A stretch of DNA of 64,000 nucleotides from Obesumbacterium proteus (GCF_001586165.1 NZ_CP014608.1:3162001-3226000); one strand, 5' to 3'; positions 50,772 through 59,365 are shown, numbered from the stretch's first letter. Notes: generated by a model not told the origin, from the sequence alone. Made by a program: numbers and translations.

Positions 50772-50967
50772 CTCATTATCCATTGATTTTGAATAGGGCA
50801 CTCATGCGTGTTGTTAAGACCGCAACGATTATCAACGCGGCCTAAACGGCACAGCGATTTACGTCTGAACGCAATATAGACATGACCATCATCAACATCA
50901 CTTTTCTCTGCCCATAAGATGCTAGCGGCTTCACATTGCGCTTGGGTAGAGTTCGTGAGTGTTTAAT

Positions 50968-51495
50968 ATGCGAAAACAGCTTTTTATTGCCGTGATGAGT
51001 GTTGCTGGTGTGGCGTCTGCCGCACCCTCGATTGAGGTGGGTTTTTCTCCTGAAGGTTCAGCGCAGACGCTGGTTCTGCGTTCAATCAATCAGGCTCATT
51101 CCAGTATTGATATGATGGCCTATGAATTCCAGGCCCCAGACATTGTGGCGGCGCTTGGTAATGCCGCGGAGCGTGGTGTTCGCGTGGATGTTGTCATTGA
51201 TTCACGCTGTAATCGTAAAAATGCCAAAGCGCTGGCCGCCATACAGTCGGCACTAAGCCATAGCGTTCATATGCGAATTGACAGTCATTACCACATTCAG
51301 CATGACAAGGTGATGATTATTGACGGTAGCACGCTTGAAACGGGCTCATTCAATTACACCGTCCTTGCCGAAAAAGAGAACAGTGAAAATTTAATCGTGG
51401 TTAAAGATGCGCCTGATTTAATCCGTCAGTATGAGGCGCATTTTGCTATTCGTTGGCAATTAGCGACGCCCATTGCTGGCGAACGGGGGGGTTAA
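50968..51495 (+). CDS. Secreted phospholipase-D-family nuclease (Nuc/EndA type)
   Basis: 175 aa. Signal peptide MRKQLFIAVMSVAGVASA, then a single PLD domain with the HKD motif HIQHDKVMIIDGSTLETGSFN. Proteins with one HKD dimerise to make the active site; the closest family is the plasmid pKM101 Nuc and Salmonella Nuc, which degrade DNA in the periplasm. Start at 50968 gives a proper signal peptide; a GTG nine bases earlier is possible. Confidence 0.88.
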   Translation: MRKQLFIAVMSVAGVASAAPSIEVGFSPEGSAQTLVLRSINQAHSSIDMMAYEFQAPDIVAALGNAAERGVRVDVVIDSRCNRKNAKALAAIQSALSHSVHMRIDSHYHIQHDKVMIIDGSTLETGSFNYTVLAEKENSENLIVVKDAPDLIRQYEAHFAIRWQLATPIAGERGG

Positions 51496-51847
51496 TCAGC
51501 GACTCACCGTTCAGCTCAATACTCCATCATCTCCCAGCCACTTTCGCAATCTTTCGCAATCAATGGACCATAAACAAATAACGTACAGTTATTGTTTATG
51601 AGATTTCATTCAGCTACCCTGAGAGCGTTGCATGTTTTAACCCAGCTTATGGAAAAGGGTGGTTGCCATGAACAACTTAAGTTGGCGCACTGCTGCGGCA
51701 ACAAGCCACTATCCTAGCTGGTAACAGCGGATTTATCTTTTGAGTGAATATCTATGGATTAGAGAAGGGAATTTTATGGATTTGAATTCTATAAATAATT
51801 CTTTTTTATATTGATATTCACTAAGCTTTAAATATAAGTGATTAATA
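51496..51847. other. Gene-free stretch with a long imperfect palindrome
   Basis: ATAAACAAATAAC-GTACA-GTTATTGTTTAT at about 51571-51600 is an imperfect inverted repeat of 12-bp arms. An 18-codon frame (ATG at 51668, Trp-rich end) follows AAGGGTGG and could be chance. Promoter of the lipoprotein gene lies at the right end. Confidence 0.35.
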
Positions 51848-52150
51848 ATGCATAAATTTATTACTCTTTCCGTGGTGCTGCTTCTTTCTGGATGTAGCAG
51901 CTATCAATGGGTTAAACCGGGTTCTAATGCAAATGATGCCTCCATGGCTGAAACAAAATGTGAAGCTCAGGCCTTAAGAGACTTACCTCCAGATAACGTT
52001 GTTAGTTCGACGTATACGACAAAAGATAAGAAAAATAAAACATCTGATACGAGCTATTCGGTTTCTGACGCAAATGAGTCAAAGCGCAAAGTGCTGATTA
52101 AAGATTGCATGTATAGCAAGGGCTGGTCACAGATCGAAACGCAAAGCTAA
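51848..52150 (+). CDS. Small outer-membrane-type lipoprotein
   Basis: 100 aa with a clear lipobox LLLSGCSS (Cys at about residue 16). The mature part has two further Cys (ETKCEAQ, IKDCMYSKGWSQ) and a Ser/Thr/Lys-rich middle. It resembles small phage or enterobacterial lipoproteins ending CMYSKGW, but the function is unknown. Followed by its own terminator. Confidence 0.78.
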   Translation: MHKFITLSVVLLLSGCSSYQWVKPGSNANDASMAETKCEAQALRDLPPDNVVSSTYTTKDKKNKTSDTSYSVSDANESKRKVLIKDCMYSKGWSQIETQS

Positions 52151-52179
52151 CGTATTTTTAGCGGTTTTGAAAAATTGAA

Positions 52180-52206
52180 AAGGCCACCTAAGGTGGCCTT
52201 TTTTAA
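52180..52206 (+). terminator. Rho-independent terminator
   Basis: AGGCCACC / GGTGGCCT with a three-base loop, then TTTTTT, 30 bp past the lipoprotein stop. Confidence 0.9.
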
Positions 52207-52256
52207 GGGCTGAAACTCTGTTTTTGAATTGGAGAAGAGCCCAGTATTGGAATCAC

Positions 52257-52739
52257 TTAGACTTTAAGCAGTTTCACCGTAGCATCTATGTCAATCTCAT
52301 CTGCAGTGAAGATCAGCGTTGTTCCTTGGAAGGTTGTGATCGCCAGTTTTTTCAGCGAGCGCGTTTCATCTGATTTAGTCGATGCTTTCGGTCTGATGCT
52401 GTTCATCAATATGCCTACAGACAGCACGGTATTTTCTTTATCAATACCGGTATCGGCGGGAACTTCTTCGCTATAAACGAGGTAAGACTTAATTGACGTT
52501 AGCTTAATTTTCTCGCCTGCGATGTAGATGTATTTGCTTTCTGGGATAACTTTTACAGAATAAGCCGACAGGCCCTTGTTATTTGTGGTGGGTTCGAATG
52601 TAACCGCCGCATCTTTTTTAATCAGCTCAGGGTTGGCGACCTTAATCACATGAAAATAACGGTTATCACCGTTTTCATCTTTGATAAATCCAAAACCTTT
52701 ATCTTCAAACCACGTTGTGATCGTTCCATTCATCGCCAT
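52257..52739 (-). CDS. Cold-shock-domain protein with C-terminal extension
   Basis: 160 aa. Residues 1-65 are a cold-shock domain (ITTWFEDKGFGFIKDENGDN with RNP1-like KGFGFI and RNP2-like YFHVIKV), twice the length of CspA because of a further 95 residues not recognised (YIYIAGEKIKLTSIKSYLVY onward). The start at 52739 has AGGCGG upstream. Probably an RNA- or ssDNA-binding regulator; role of the extension is open. Confidence 0.75.
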   Translation of the reverse strand: MAMNGTITTWFEDKGFGFIKDENGDNRYFHVIKVANPELIKKDAAVTFEPTTNNKGLSAYSVKVIPESKYIYIAGEKIKLTSIKSYLVYSEEVPADTGIDKENTVLSVGILMNSIRPKASTKSDETRSLKKLAITTFQGTTLIFTADEIDIDATVKLLKV

Positions 52740-52849
52740 TACCGCCTACTTAAATTGTTTATCTACTCAGTTTTTGCAGCGCGCAGTGTAAAGCACAATG
52801 CCTGCGTAGCCTACGCCTTTCCATGATCTGCTTGAACATTCAATCGAAA

Positions 52850-52872
52850 TGAAAAGCCCAACGGGCTTTTCA
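52850..52872 (-). terminator. Terminator of yaiL
   Basis: AAAAGCCC / GGGCTTTT, three-base loop, 14 bp past the yaiL stop on the minus strand; T-tract within the stem. Confidence 0.75.
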
Positions 52873-52886
52873 AATAGAGAAATCCA

Positions 52887-53426
52887 TTACCACATCAAGT
52901 CATCAGGGACTTTAAAATCGGCATACGGATCTTCTTCATCCAGCTCTTCCTGACTCAGCGAACTATTCAATACGATACTGTTAGCATCACGCTGCGCAAT
53001 TTTATCAGCTACGCTTGCAGGAATAATGGCGTATTCAGCATCGCTATTTCCATCCACCACTAAACGAGCAATCGCGAGACGGCCGCTAATCAGCTGTGAT
53101 TGGGTCAACTTATCGACAAAAAGTTTCTTAATTAAATTATTATCAGTGAAATTAAAACCGATATCGCCTTTTGAAATATCAATTCTATTCATTTCAATAA
53201 GTTGCTTCACTTGAGCTTTGTATTCTTTCGATAGCGCTGCTTGTTTTTGCTGCTCGCTCAACTGTTTATCTCGCTCAAGCTGCGCTTTTTTATTTTCTTC
53301 CACGGCTTCTCTCGCTTCGCGAGCCTGAACGCGTGATTTTTTGGCCGTTCTTTGCACTTTGGCCATCTTTTTGCTGCTGACGAGTCCAGCTTTAAGCATC
53401 TGTTCTTGCAAGGTAAGTTTTGTCAT
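52887..53426 (-). CDS. yaiL: DUF2058 nucleoid/RNA-associated protein YaiL
   Basis: 179 aa. Typical YaiL N-terminus LTLQEQMLKAGLVSSKKMAK followed by a long charged helix (about 20-90, coiled-coil-like, EENKKAQLERDKQLSEQQKQ) and a globular end with FNFTDNNLIKKLFV. Cytoplasmic, function poorly known. Confidence 0.85.
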   Translation of the reverse strand: MTKLTLQEQMLKAGLVSSKKMAKVQRTAKKSRVQAREAREAVEENKKAQLERDKQLSEQQKQAALSKEYKAQVKQLIEMNRIDISKGDIGFNFTDNNLIKKLFVDKLTQSQLISGRLAIARLVVDGNSDAEYAIIPASVADKIAQRDANSIVLNSSLSQEELDEEDPYADFKVPDDLMW

Positions 53427-53721
53427 GTTCGCATCTAAATTTTGGGGATAATAGTGAGATTATACCTGTAGTTTTTGATGTGATGCCAGATTGTCGTGGC
53501 CAATCGCTGCATTAGCTGAGTTTTTCGGCCGCTATAACGCTTGTTCCCGCCTGCCAATGGGCTGCAATAGTGAGGCTACTGATGAGCCACGCACCACCTG
53601 TGTAGTGTGTATTTATAAACGTTCTAGAAATTACTCTTATAATTAAGAATAGCGCACTGCTCGATGTCAACGAGCGTTGCTTGCTCTGTTTTTAACGACT
53701 AAAAAAGAGGACTCACTCCCA

Positions 53722-53925
53722 ATGAAACAACAAAATGATAATGAGTTAACCGAACAGCAAAAAGAAGAGATAGATGAGTTCGCGCTACAGAGAGTTAGAG
53801 CAATGAATAGCGATGAGTTTTTATGTCAGGATATAGACGCCAAAATTCACGCGATGGGGGAGAGCGTTAAAGCCTATTTCAAGTCTCGTCTGTCATTTCA
53901 TTCTAAAGTAGATAAAGAGCAGTAG
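53722..53925 (+). CDS. Small charged protein, unknown
   Basis: 67-aa acidic protein (NELTEQQKEEIDEFALQRVR). The ATG at 53722 is preceded by AGAGGACTCAC; an upstream extension to 53677 is hydrophobic and unlikely. No motif recognised. Confidence 0.5.
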   Translation: MKQQNDNELTEQQKEEIDEFALQRVRAMNSDEFLCQDIDAKIHAMGESVKAYFKSRLSFHSKVDKEQ

Positions 53926-53987
53926 TCATACTTGTGTGGGGTCGACAAAATCGATGAGTTTGATTTCAATCGGCCCACATTGCCGTC

Positions 53988-54428
53988 TTAGCGAGAATAT
54001 TTCATATGCAATAGCGGGAACGGTTTTCCCTGACCGTCTAATTCTGAACGACCCGTTTGCGCAAATCCCATGTGCTTATAGAAGCCGACGCCTTGAAGGT
54101 TTTGCTCATTAACATCCACTTCATCTGCGCGTAATTTTTCAACGGCATAAGTAAGAAGCAGCGCCCCGATCCCTTTCCCTCTACTTTCTGCATCAACAAA
54201 TAGCATCTCAATATGCGAACCATCAACGCCAATAAAACCGTGTATTGTGCCAGTTTCATCACGAGCGATAAAAACGGGTAGATTTGGTAGATAGGCATTA
54301 AGAATTAAAGGACGTAGCTCTGTGATGTCGCTTTCGGTTAAGAACAAATGTGTTGCTCGAACAGAGGATTCCCAGATGGAAACGAGGCGCTCAAATTGAG
54401 AAGCGTTAGCGGGCTCTAGGGTTAACAT
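53988..54428 (-). CDS. yjaB: GNAT acetyltransferase YjaB
   Basis: 146-aa N-acetyltransferase. Acetyl-CoA binding segment EMLFVDAESRGKGIGALLLTYA with the R-G-K-G-I-G loop, and the end QNLQGVGFYKHMGFAQTGRS matching YjaB. Substrate unknown. Confidence 0.82.
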   Translation of the reverse strand: MLTLEPANASQFERLVSIWESSVRATHLFLTESDITELRPLILNAYLPNLPVFIARDETGTIHGFIGVDGSHIEMLFVDAESRGKGIGALLLTYAVEKLRADEVDVNEQNLQGVGFYKHMGFAQTGRSELDGQGKPFPLLHMKYSR

Positions 54429-54639
54429 AATAATATTCCGATGTGCAGCCTATAAGAGATGAGTGAAGGGGACATGTATTGATTCAGCCTTGAATACGAT
54501 TCATATTCGATGAATATTATCATAACCATGCCGTTTTTCGTTCTCGCCAATTTTTGAACCTAAACAGAATAAAAACAGAATGATAACTGCGTTTGAACAT
54601 CCAAGACTCGTGTTCTTAGTTCTGGTAGCATGCGCGGCA

Positions 54640-54778
54640 CTATCATTGGGGAGTAGCCATCCTTCAGCTGTACTGGGAGTACTGTGAAGGAGTCCACGTC
54701 AACAAACTTGAGGTTTATTTCCTCATGGCGTGGTCAGCCATTGCGAAAGCATAGCCAGGCGAGACTTTTGGTCGCAAT
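54640..54778 (+). ncRNA. yybP-ykoY (manganese) riboswitch
   Basis: The class-defining conserved strings are present in order: TTGGGGAGTAGCC (54646-54658), CACGTCAACAAACTTGAGG-like loop segment (54695-54713) and GCCAGGCGAGAC (about 54753-54764), all as in the alx and mntP leaders of E. coli. The boundaries are approximate. It precedes a cation exchanger gene by 70 bp, so Mn2+ (or alkaline pH through folding) should raise expression of that gene. Confidence 0.85.
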
Positions 54779-54789
54779 ACACTTTCCCA

Positions 54790-54836
54790 GCCGGGCGAGT
54801 CGTGTTGTTGCACCATTGGGATCCGACTCGCCCGGC
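54790..54836 (+). promoter_or_regulatory. Riboswitch expression-platform hairpin
   Basis: A perfect 13-bp stem, GCCGGGCGAGTCG / CGACTCGCCCGGC, 21-nt loop, ends 12 bp before the start codon of the exchanger and covers the ribosome-binding region. No T-tract follows, which favours translational control over termination. Confidence 0.65.
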
Positions 54837-54848
54837 CACATCATTATC

Positions 54849-55850
54849 ATGTATCAAACAATCACCTTCTTTTTCCTTTCTGCGTTCGCCATTTATTTAG
54901 CCTGTGAGTGTTTTGTCAATGGGATCGAATGGTTTGGGCGACGGCTAAATATTGGCGCTACCGCCGTTGGATCCGTGCTTGCTGCTTTTGGTACTGCGTT
55001 GCCAGAAAGTACGGTGACCTTTATGGCCGTGGTCTTTGGCAGTACACCCGAGCAAAAAAATATTGGCGTGGGGGCCGCAATGGGAGGCCCGCTCGTGTTG
55101 GCAACGCTGGCCTATGCCATAGTTGGATTAGCGTTAATTTTTCATCATCGTCGTTCTAATCGAAAGAGCACTCAGATACGCGCCGATTATGCGCGCATGA
55201 GCCACGATCAGGCGGCATTTCTTGCCGTATTTATCGTTAAAGTTGCGTTAGGCTTAGTCGTTTTTACATTAAAACCATGGCTGGGAATTTTATTTCTGGC
55301 AGCTTATGCGCTCTATGTTTGGCGGGAAATTCGGAATAGCGATACGGCGCCCGAAGAAGAGATGATTGAACCGCTTAAAATTTGTCCCTCAGCGATTGAG
55401 CCATCACTGGGTTGGATGGTGCTGCAAATTGTTTTATCACTTATCGTTATCGCGGTTGCCTCTCATGTTTTCATTATCCAACTTGAGGAAATAGGGATCC
55501 TCATGCATTGGCCTGCGCACTTAGTGGCTTTATTTCTGAGTCCAGTGGCGACGGAGCTCCCCGAAATAATGAATGCGCTGATTTGGGTACGGCAGGGCAA
55601 AGAGCGTTTAGCTCTGGCGAATATTTCAGGCGCGATGATGATTCAAGCAACCGTTCCTAGCGCGCTAGGCTTATTTTTTACGCCATGGCTGTTTGATGGC
55701 CCACTGTTGGTTGCTGGCGCTGTTACCGTTTTGGCCATTGTTTATCTCTGGCACATTTTCCGTCGAGGTATCGCTAATGGACGTGCATTAGTCATTGTTA
55801 GCGGAGGTTATGGATTGTTTGCACTGCTAATATTTGGCTGTTTTGTGTAA
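54849..55850 (+). CDS. Na+/Ca2+ exchanger (CaCA) family transporter, probable Mn2+ exporter
   Basis: 333-aa, about ten helices, with the two inverted alpha-repeats AAFGTALPESTVTFMAVVFG and SPVATELPEIMNALIWV that form the cation site. The Glu in each repeat is present. The ATG at 54849 is the first residue of the family; the frame to 54684 reads through the riboswitch and is not coding. No good ribosome site is visible, in line with regulation by the preceding RNA. The manganese riboswitch suggests Mn2+ efflux; Ca2+ is the alternative. Confidence 0.85.
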   Translation: MYQTITFFFLSAFAIYLACECFVNGIEWFGRRLNIGATAVGSVLAAFGTALPESTVTFMAVVFGSTPEQKNIGVGAAMGGPLVLATLAYAIVGLALIFHHRRSNRKSTQIRADYARMSHDQAAFLAVFIVKVALGLVVFTLKPWLGILFLAAYALYVWREIRNSDTAPEEEMIEPLKICPSAIEPSLGWMVLQIVLSLIVIAVASHVFIIQLEEIGILMHWPAHLVALFLSPVATELPEIMNALIWVRQGKERLALANISGAMMIQATVPSALGLFFTPWLFDGPLLVAGAVTVLAIVYLWHIFRRGIANGRALVIVSGGYGLFALLIFGCFV

Positions 55851-55871
55851 CGCTAGCAACTCTCTCATTAT

Positions 55872-55900
55872 CCGCCGGGGTAAATTTAAAGCTCCGGCGG
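55872..55900 (+). terminator. Terminator-like hairpin after the exchanger gene
   Basis: CCGCCGG / CCGGCGG, 7-bp GC stem, 15-nt loop, T-rich sequence after; 22 bp past the stop. Confidence 0.6.
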
Positions 55901-55942
55901 TTATATGAATTTTGCGATTAACTCTGCATAATGCCTGGGAGT

Positions 55943-56886
55943 CTAAAAAATAATCTTGCCTAATTTAATCTCATTTGCCCACAGTTTTTTATAGCCCCAC
56001 TTGTCGTTTGCTCTACCAAGGCTAAAAATAAACTCCTTGTTTTTCTGATGGCAAAGATTACGAGCTTCATTGATATTAGCAAAGAGTAGAAGAGTTCCAA
56101 CGCTAAAGTCTTTGATATCGATGTTAACACCGCCATTATGATCGTCAAAATAGATCCAATTATCGCATTCTGCTTGATAAATTAAGTCGTAAGCACAAGG
56201 CTCACCCTTATAGAGCAAGACATTTCCAAAAAGCAGTGGGCGAATAGAGGCTATAAACTTAGCCAGTTTCTCGATACTACTGCAATGATATGTACCTCCC
56301 CAGCGCATATTGAATAATTTGATGTAAATCTCACTGAGCTGTTCGCTGCTAAAGGCTGAAATGGGAACCACTTCACCGCCGCTATTGAGAAATTTGTTCA
56401 TCTCAGATTGTCTTTTTTATTCGTTTTCTTAGAAAAAGAATCTTTAACAAGACATATTGATCTACGGTTTAATATTCCATAGGTATAGTTTAGAAACTGT
56501 TTTTCATGCCTAATGGAAAGTTCTTTCGATTTTGCAGGTAGAGAGCAACCGCCTAGAGTCGATGAGATGGGCAGAATAATGTTCTCAAATATAACGGGGA
56601 TTTTCTTATAAGGATGGATAATCTCCCCACGTTTATCAGCAAAGAATGCACCAACGATTTTGCCATTCACTTCTTTATGAAAAAAAAGAATTTGGTTAGG
56701 TGCGCTGTCCTCCAAAACCTTTAATACTAAAGGATGACTGCATACGCTCCCGCCAAATTCACGATAAGCCTGGCAATAAATCTTATAGTTAGATGGTTTC
56801 CACCCTAATAATTTTGCTGGTAACATGTTGCGATTTTCCCAAATAACTCGGTTTACTTTTCGCAAATTTACCAATGTATTTCTCAA
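55943..56886 (-). pseudogene. mig-14: Mig-14-like antimicrobial-peptide resistance protein, frameshifted
   Basis: The two overlapping frames join into one protein of about 300 aa resembling Salmonella Mig-14. First part: WKPSNYKIYCQAYREFGGSV, IILPISSTLGGCSLPAKSKE, LVKDSFSKKTNKK; second part (frame shifted) RQSEMNKFLNSGGEVVPIS, then MRWGGTYHCSSIEKLA and NWIYFDDHNGGVNIDI. They meet at six T on the + strand (56413-56418); seven would give KKTNKKRQSEMNKF in one frame. Start is a TTG at 56886 or an ATG at 56826. Mig-14 is an inner-membrane-associated GNAT-like protein that helps survival against cationic peptides. Confidence 0.78.
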
Positions 56887-57197
56887 TAGTGATTAAACCA
56901 ACGCTCGTTATTAGGTTGCTTTCTACTAACCACGCTAATAGTGAGCTAGCGTTATTTCATTGTATAATTAAACTCCTATTTTCATGGGCAAGCTGATACA
57001 AAATAAAAACTGAATATGAGAAAGATATAACTCTTTTTCAATCAAGATCTTCTCGCGTTGGCCTGCCGATCTAGCTCATACTCGCTGTAGATTGGGTATC
57101 ATGCTAAGTATGCGAAATGTGAATAATTTGATATGGATCATTCTTGTTTGTTGGGTCTATGTTACGGTAAGGATTCATAATGAGCATGGAGTGTTAT

Positions 57198-57476
57198 ATG
57201 AAAAAAATTATTCTAGCTACCGCCCTCGCTTTCTCAATGACGGCATTCAGTGCAACAGCGGCAGACCTGATTTCTAAAGATGAAGCTCATCATTTTAAAT
57301 ATGAGTATATTGGAAATGTGTCTGTAGGCGCGACTAACGGGGAAGTGGGCTCACCATCCGACCTGCATCAACGGTTATCAAAGCTAGCAGATGAAAAGGG
57401 GGGTAAATACTACGTGATTATTGCAGCTCGTGAGCATGGCCCAAACTTTGAAGCTGTAGCTGAAGTTTTCAAATAA
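57198..57476 (+). CDS. DUF1471 (YhcN/BhsA family) periplasmic protein
   Basis: 92 aa with signal peptide MKKIILATALAFSMTAFSATAA and the compact DUF1471 domain (YEYIGNVSVGATNGEVGSPS, LADEKGGKYYVIIAA). Family members respond to stress and affect biofilm formation. Start at 57198 has GGAG six bases upstream. Confidence 0.85.
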   Translation: MKKIILATALAFSMTAFSATAADLISKDEAHHFKYEYIGNVSVGATNGEVGSPSDLHQRLSKLADEKGGKYYVIIAAREHGPNFEAVAEVFK

Positions 57477-57490
57477 ATAAAATGAATATA

Positions 57491-57514
57491 AAGGCTACTT
57501 CATAGTAGCCTTTT
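57491..57514 (+). terminator. Rho-independent terminator
   Basis: AAGGCTAC / GTAGCCTT with a six-base loop and TTTT, 15 bp past the DUF1471 stop. Confidence 0.88.
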
Positions 57515-57868
57515 ACATAACAGCCTCGCGACGCATATCAAATCTACTGAAATTACGCCTGATAACCTATTTATTGCACTCAGATTTTCTACATATTAGC
57601 TCATTTTACTTTTCCATTGGGGAAGGCAAACATGTTCTTCTTTTGAGTAATATGCATGGAACATCCTGAAATTATGCCTGATATCTCTCAATGAGCGTGT
57701 ATATCTACGCACGTTATCTTTAGGAGGAGAAATGAGTTGCGGCGTTGATCCCAGACTTTTATAACCTATCTTCAAATATTCTTAAAAAAAACTGTACAAT
57801 AGCAGGACGCGAAAAACACCAGCCATAGATAATATGGATAGTAACTAAAATGTAATCAAGGTGATGGA
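57515..57868 (+). promoter_or_regulatory. halI upstream region
   Basis: A candidate halI promoter is TTCAAA (57771) and TACAAT (57795) with 18-bp spacing. The -10 is embedded in ACTGTACAATAGCAGGA, a shortened relative of the EsaR box. Earlier, AGGAGG precedes a 10-codon frame (ATG 57732, TAA 57762), which may be a relic or a leader. Nothing else is seen in this stretch. Confidence 0.4.
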
Positions 57869-58516
57869 ATGCTTGAGCTATTTGATGTCAGTTACGAAGA
57901 ACTGAATGGGGTTCGTTCTGATGAACTCTATCGTCTGAGAAAAAAAACGTTCAGTGACCGGTTAGGATGGGATGTTGTCTGCAACAAAGACATGGAGTTT
58001 GACGAGTTTGATAATCCTAATACACGTTACATCCTAGGTTTATATGAGGGACAGCTAGTCTGTAGCGTGCGCTTTGTTCCTTTAGATGAGCCTAATATGA
58101 TTACTCACACGTTTCAGGCTTGTTTTTCGGATGTGCCTTTACCAGCCGGCGAAACAGAATCAAGCCGGTTCTTTGTGGATAAATCACGCGCGAGGGATTT
58201 GTTAGGCGAGCGATATCCGCTAAGCCAAGTGCTATTTTTAGCAATGATAAATTATGCTAGGCACTATGGCTGCAACGGTATTTACACCATCGTTAGCCGA
58301 GCCATGCTGACAATACTGAAACGTTCAGGTTGGCAAATTAAACCGCTTAAGGAAGCATATTTGAGTGAGGATGAGCGAATCTATCTGGTATACCTCCCGA
58401 CGGACTCTGCCAGCCAAGCAAAAATGGCTGCCAAAATCGGTGTTTCAGTCAGTGGTATTCAGTCCCAGCTGGTTAATTGGCCAATGTCGATAGCCGTTAC
58501 ACCTGCATTGGTGTAA
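57869..58516 (+). CDS. halI: N-acyl-homoserine lactone synthase (LuxI family, HalI/EsaI-like)
   Basis: 215 aa, makes an acyl-homoserine lactone from SAM and acyl-ACP. Invariant family residues are visible: RLRKKTFSDRLGWDV (Arg, Phe, Trp), EFDEFDN (two Asp), VCSVRFVPL (Arg) and ESSRFFVDKSRAR (Glu/Arg pair). Closest to EsaI/ExpI, which make 3-oxo-C6-HSL; Hafnia HalI belongs here. Convergent with halR, sharing 20 bp at the 3' ends. Ribosome site AAGGTGATGGA. Confidence 0.95.
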   Translation: MLELFDVSYEELNGVRSDELYRLRKKTFSDRLGWDVVCNKDMEFDEFDNPNTRYILGLYEGQLVCSVRFVPLDEPNMITHTFQACFSDVPLPAGETESSRFFVDKSRARDLLGERYPLSQVLFLAMINYARHYGCNGIYTIVSRAMLTILKRSGWQIKPLKEAYLSEDERIYLVYLPTDSASQAKMAAKIGVSVSGIQSQLVNWPMSIAVTPALV

Positions 58517-59237
58517 TAAGATCGAGTTCAACGCCCAACCTTATTGCTTGTCGGGCGTTGCTTACTCCAAGCTTGCTCACGACGTTGCCCATATGAAATT
58601 TAACGGTGCGCACTGAAATACCCACGATCGTAGCGATTTCAGCATAGGTCTTACCCATGCTCGCCCAATAGAGCACTTCATTTTCACGCAGTGTGAAAAT
58701 AGGCTTGTCTGAATCGATCTCGCTGTCTTCGCTACCAAAAGAAATCGACTGAACAAGATGATACATTTGTTCATTAATCTCAATGAGATGCATTTGGATA
58801 TTACCACGCTCAGCGGCCAGCTTTTTCTCTAAATTCTCCTTCATATTGCTATCAATAATTAACGATAAAAGCGCTAGATTATTCAAATGATCGTGCAGTA
58901 CGAAGGTGAATCCATTGGCAATATTATATTGTTTTGATAACGAAAAAATTTTTGAAATCTTGAGGTCTGACATCAATGTGATGTTTTCGTCCCACGCAAA
59001 CGGCGAGGTACGCTTAAAGCCGGTTAAGATGACCGGATCGATATGCTGCAAATTATTAGTACGATAGAGGTTAACCCACTCATCGGGGTAGTTTGAAATG
59101 ATAAGTAGTTTTGACGGATTTTTTTTATTGATGACCGTGTATGCGTATTCAGGGCTGCCTAAATGCGATAGTTTTCTATCGATGTAATCTCGGAGCGTTT
59201 CCGTTAGTATCGGATTTTCATTGAAAACAGAAAACAT
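58497..59237 (-). CDS. halR: LuxR-family quorum-sensing regulator (HalR/EsaR-like)
   Basis: 246 aa. Autoinducer-binding domain with YPDEWVNLYRTNNLQHIDPVI (Trp, Tyr and Asp of the ligand pocket) and FAWDENITLMSDL; C-terminal HTH NEVLYWASMGKTYAEIATIV, KLGVSNARQAIRLGVELD, very close to EsaR of Pantoea. The start at 59237 has AGGAG seven bases upstream and matches EsaR's first residue; the frame to 59285 runs through the operator. EsaR-type regulators bind DNA without ligand and are released by it, so repression of its own gene at the boxes upstream is expected. Confidence 0.93.
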   Translation of the reverse strand: MFSVFNENPILTETLRDYIDRKLSHLGSPEYAYTVINKKNPSKLLIISNYPDEWVNLYRTNNLQHIDPVILTGFKRTSPFAWDENITLMSDLKISKIFSLSKQYNIANGFTFVLHDHLNNLALLSLIIDSNMKENLEKKLAAERGNIQMHLIEINEQMYHLVQSISFGSEDSEIDSDKPIFTLRENEVLYWASMGKTYAEIATIVGISVRTVKFHMGNVVSKLGVSNARQAIRLGVELDLITPMQV

Positions 59238-59280
59238 TTGGGCTCCTAGACGTTCAATTTCCCATGTCTGAGTGACAACA

Positions 59281-59318
59281 TGCACTTAAGTACAGGGCGC
59301 AAAGTACTTAAGTACAAC
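59281..59318 (-). promoter_or_regulatory. Tandem EsaR/Lux-type boxes upstream of halR
   Basis: Two palindromes 22 bp apart centre to centre on the same helical face. On the minus strand the first is GTTGTACTTAAGTACTTT, the second CCTGTACTTAAGTGCATG; the latter matches the Pantoea esaR box (CCTGTACTATAGTGCAGG) at 14 of 18 positions. They lie 45-80 bp before the halR ATG, overlapping the likely promoter. Confidence 0.8.
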
Positions 59319-59365
59319 TTACAGAACTTAGCCAATGACTTATAATGCCCCGGTAAGCTGAAGAT

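Noticed and set aside
54684..54848. N-terminal 55-residue extension of the CaCA exchanger
   Set aside because: The extension reads through the riboswitch and its hairpin; the family starts at the ATG at 54849.
57732..57764. Ten-codon leader peptide with an AGGAGG site upstream of halI
   Set aside because: It lies upstream of the likely halI promoter, so it would not be on the halI mRNA; kept only as a remark in the upstream-region entry.
58577..58807. 76-residue minus-strand frame inside halR
   Set aside because: Out of frame with the clear LuxR coding sequence and without family similarity.
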